Under the pieces are notes generated by a model. The model did no database searches. It saw nothing but the letters and a program-made list of their open reading frames with translations, and was not told the origin of the DNA. Below, one piece after another: positions 4,887 to 5,413 of a stretch of 5,413 nucleotides of DNA. Origin of the DNA: an uncultured Methanobrevibacter sp. GTDB taxonomy: Archaea > Methanobacteriota > Methanobacteria > Methanobacteriales > Methanobacteriaceae. The stretch is taken from NCBI GenBank assembly GCA_946611495.1, contig CAMODR010000106.1, forward strand, positions 1 to 5,413. Direction: 5' to 3'. Position 1 is the stretch's first letter, and each line of letters starts with the position of its first letter. The position numbers and the translations under genes are program-made.

Positions 4887-5413
4887 ATGGAAAAATCTAT
4901 AACTTATTTTGAAAATCCAGGTCCTGAAAACACTGATGCAGTTATTCAACTTGTTAAAGAAAGATTAGAAGGATCTGACATTAAATATGTGGCTGTTGCA
5001 TCTTCTACTGGTGCAAGTGCTTTAAAATTAAATGAAGCTTTAAAAGACCTTGATGTAACTATTGTAAACTGTTCTCATCATGTAGGGTTTAAAGAACCAA
5101 ATAAGGCCCAAATAAGTGAAGAGACTAAGGCAAAACTTGAAGAAGAAGGAATTGTCACTTTCTTAGGTTCACATGCTTTAAGTGGTGTAGGAAAAAGCAT
5201 TTCTAAGAAATTTGGTGGTGTCACACCTGTTGAGATTATTGCTGCAGTTTATAGAACAATCTGTCAAGGATTTAAGGTTTGTGCAGAAATTGGCATTATG
5301 CTTGCAGATGCTGGATTAGTTCCTGTTGGTGAAGAGATCATAGCTATTGGCGGTACTGGCTCTGGATTAGATACTGCTGTTGTCATGACTCCTGCAAATA
5401 TGACTGCTGTCTT
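4887..5413 (+). CDS. Conserved protein with pyruvate kinase alpha/beta-like domain (COG1751), 3' end missing
   Basis: The frame opens at ATG 4887 after a strong Shine-Dalgarno and stays open for 175 codons to the window edge, so the stop codon lies outside. The protein begins MEKSITYFENPGPENTDAVI and resembles the conserved family related to the C-terminal alpha/beta domain of pyruvate kinase. Visible features are the strand and glycine loop IKYVAVASSTGASALKL (32-48), VTIVNCSHHVGFKEPN (57-72), TFLGSHALSGVGKSISKKFGG (91-111), and the C-terminal pair VPVGEEIIAIGGTGSGLDTAVVM (145-167). In pyruvate kinase this domain carries the allosteric site and not the catalytic centre, so kinase activity should not be assumed. 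The family has no settled function that I know of. By the usual length, only a few tens of residues at most should be missing. The upstream divergent spacer holds its promoter and two tandem-repeat sets. Confidence 0.85.
   Translation, partial: MEKSITYFENPGPENTDAVIQLVKERLEGSDIKYVAVASSTGASALKLNEALKDLDVTIVNCSHHVGFKEPNKAQISEETKAKLEEEGIVTFLGSHALSGVGKSISKKFGGVTPVEIIAAVYRTICQGFKVCAEIGIMLADAGLVPVGEEIIAIGGTGSGLDTAVVMTPANMTAV

Overview
The base composition is strongly AT-rich. The gene set is archaeal: an archaeosine synthase, transcription factor TFE, a relative of the coenzyme F420 ligase CofE, an ACT-domain regulator common in methanogens, and a tRNA with no encoded CCA. TATA boxes resemble TTTATATA, and genes end in runs of T. 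Together these point to a methanogenic euryarchaeon of the order Methanobacteriales, most likely Methanobrevibacter-like. The genus is an inference from composition and protein flavour; no search was run.

Layout, left to right: AT-rich spacer with a 22-bp tandem repeat (about 16-84); a short archaeosine synthase ArcS (232-1140, +); T-rich spacer with five perfect copies of an 11-bp unit; a DUF59/MIP18-family protein (1471-1761, +); tRNA-Ile(GAT) (1909-1983, +), preceded by a TATA box and a hairpin/T9 element; an ACT-domain regulator (2228-2731, +); TFE (3041-3541, +); a convergent T-rich spacer; a CofE-like ligase paralog (3710-4612, -); a divergent spacer with 14-bp and 16-bp tandem repeats; and the start of a COG1751-type protein with a pyruvate-kinase alpha/beta-like domain (4887 to the window edge, +).

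No two genes are close enough to suggest an operon. Spacers run from about 147 to 330 bp, roughly 31% of the window is non-coding, and most genes are followed at once by T-tracts of the kind that terminate archaeal RNA polymerase. The window reads as a row of single-gene housekeeping units: tRNA modification, Fe-S assembly, a tRNA, amino-acid regulation, basal transcription and cofactor-type metabolism. One functional thread links two of them: ArcS acts on G15-modified tRNAs, and the tRNA-Ile here has G15 and C48, the Levitt-pair position where archaeosine is made.

I see no convincing sign of a new defence or mobile system. The points most worth checking are the short ArcS without its TGT-like N-terminal part, the hairpin plus T9 tract between the apparent promoter and the tRNA, the lack of any U-tract for the minus-strand gene in the convergent spacer, the CxxxH/CxxC zinc ribbon of TFE, and the short-period tandem repeats around arcS and in the divergent spacer.
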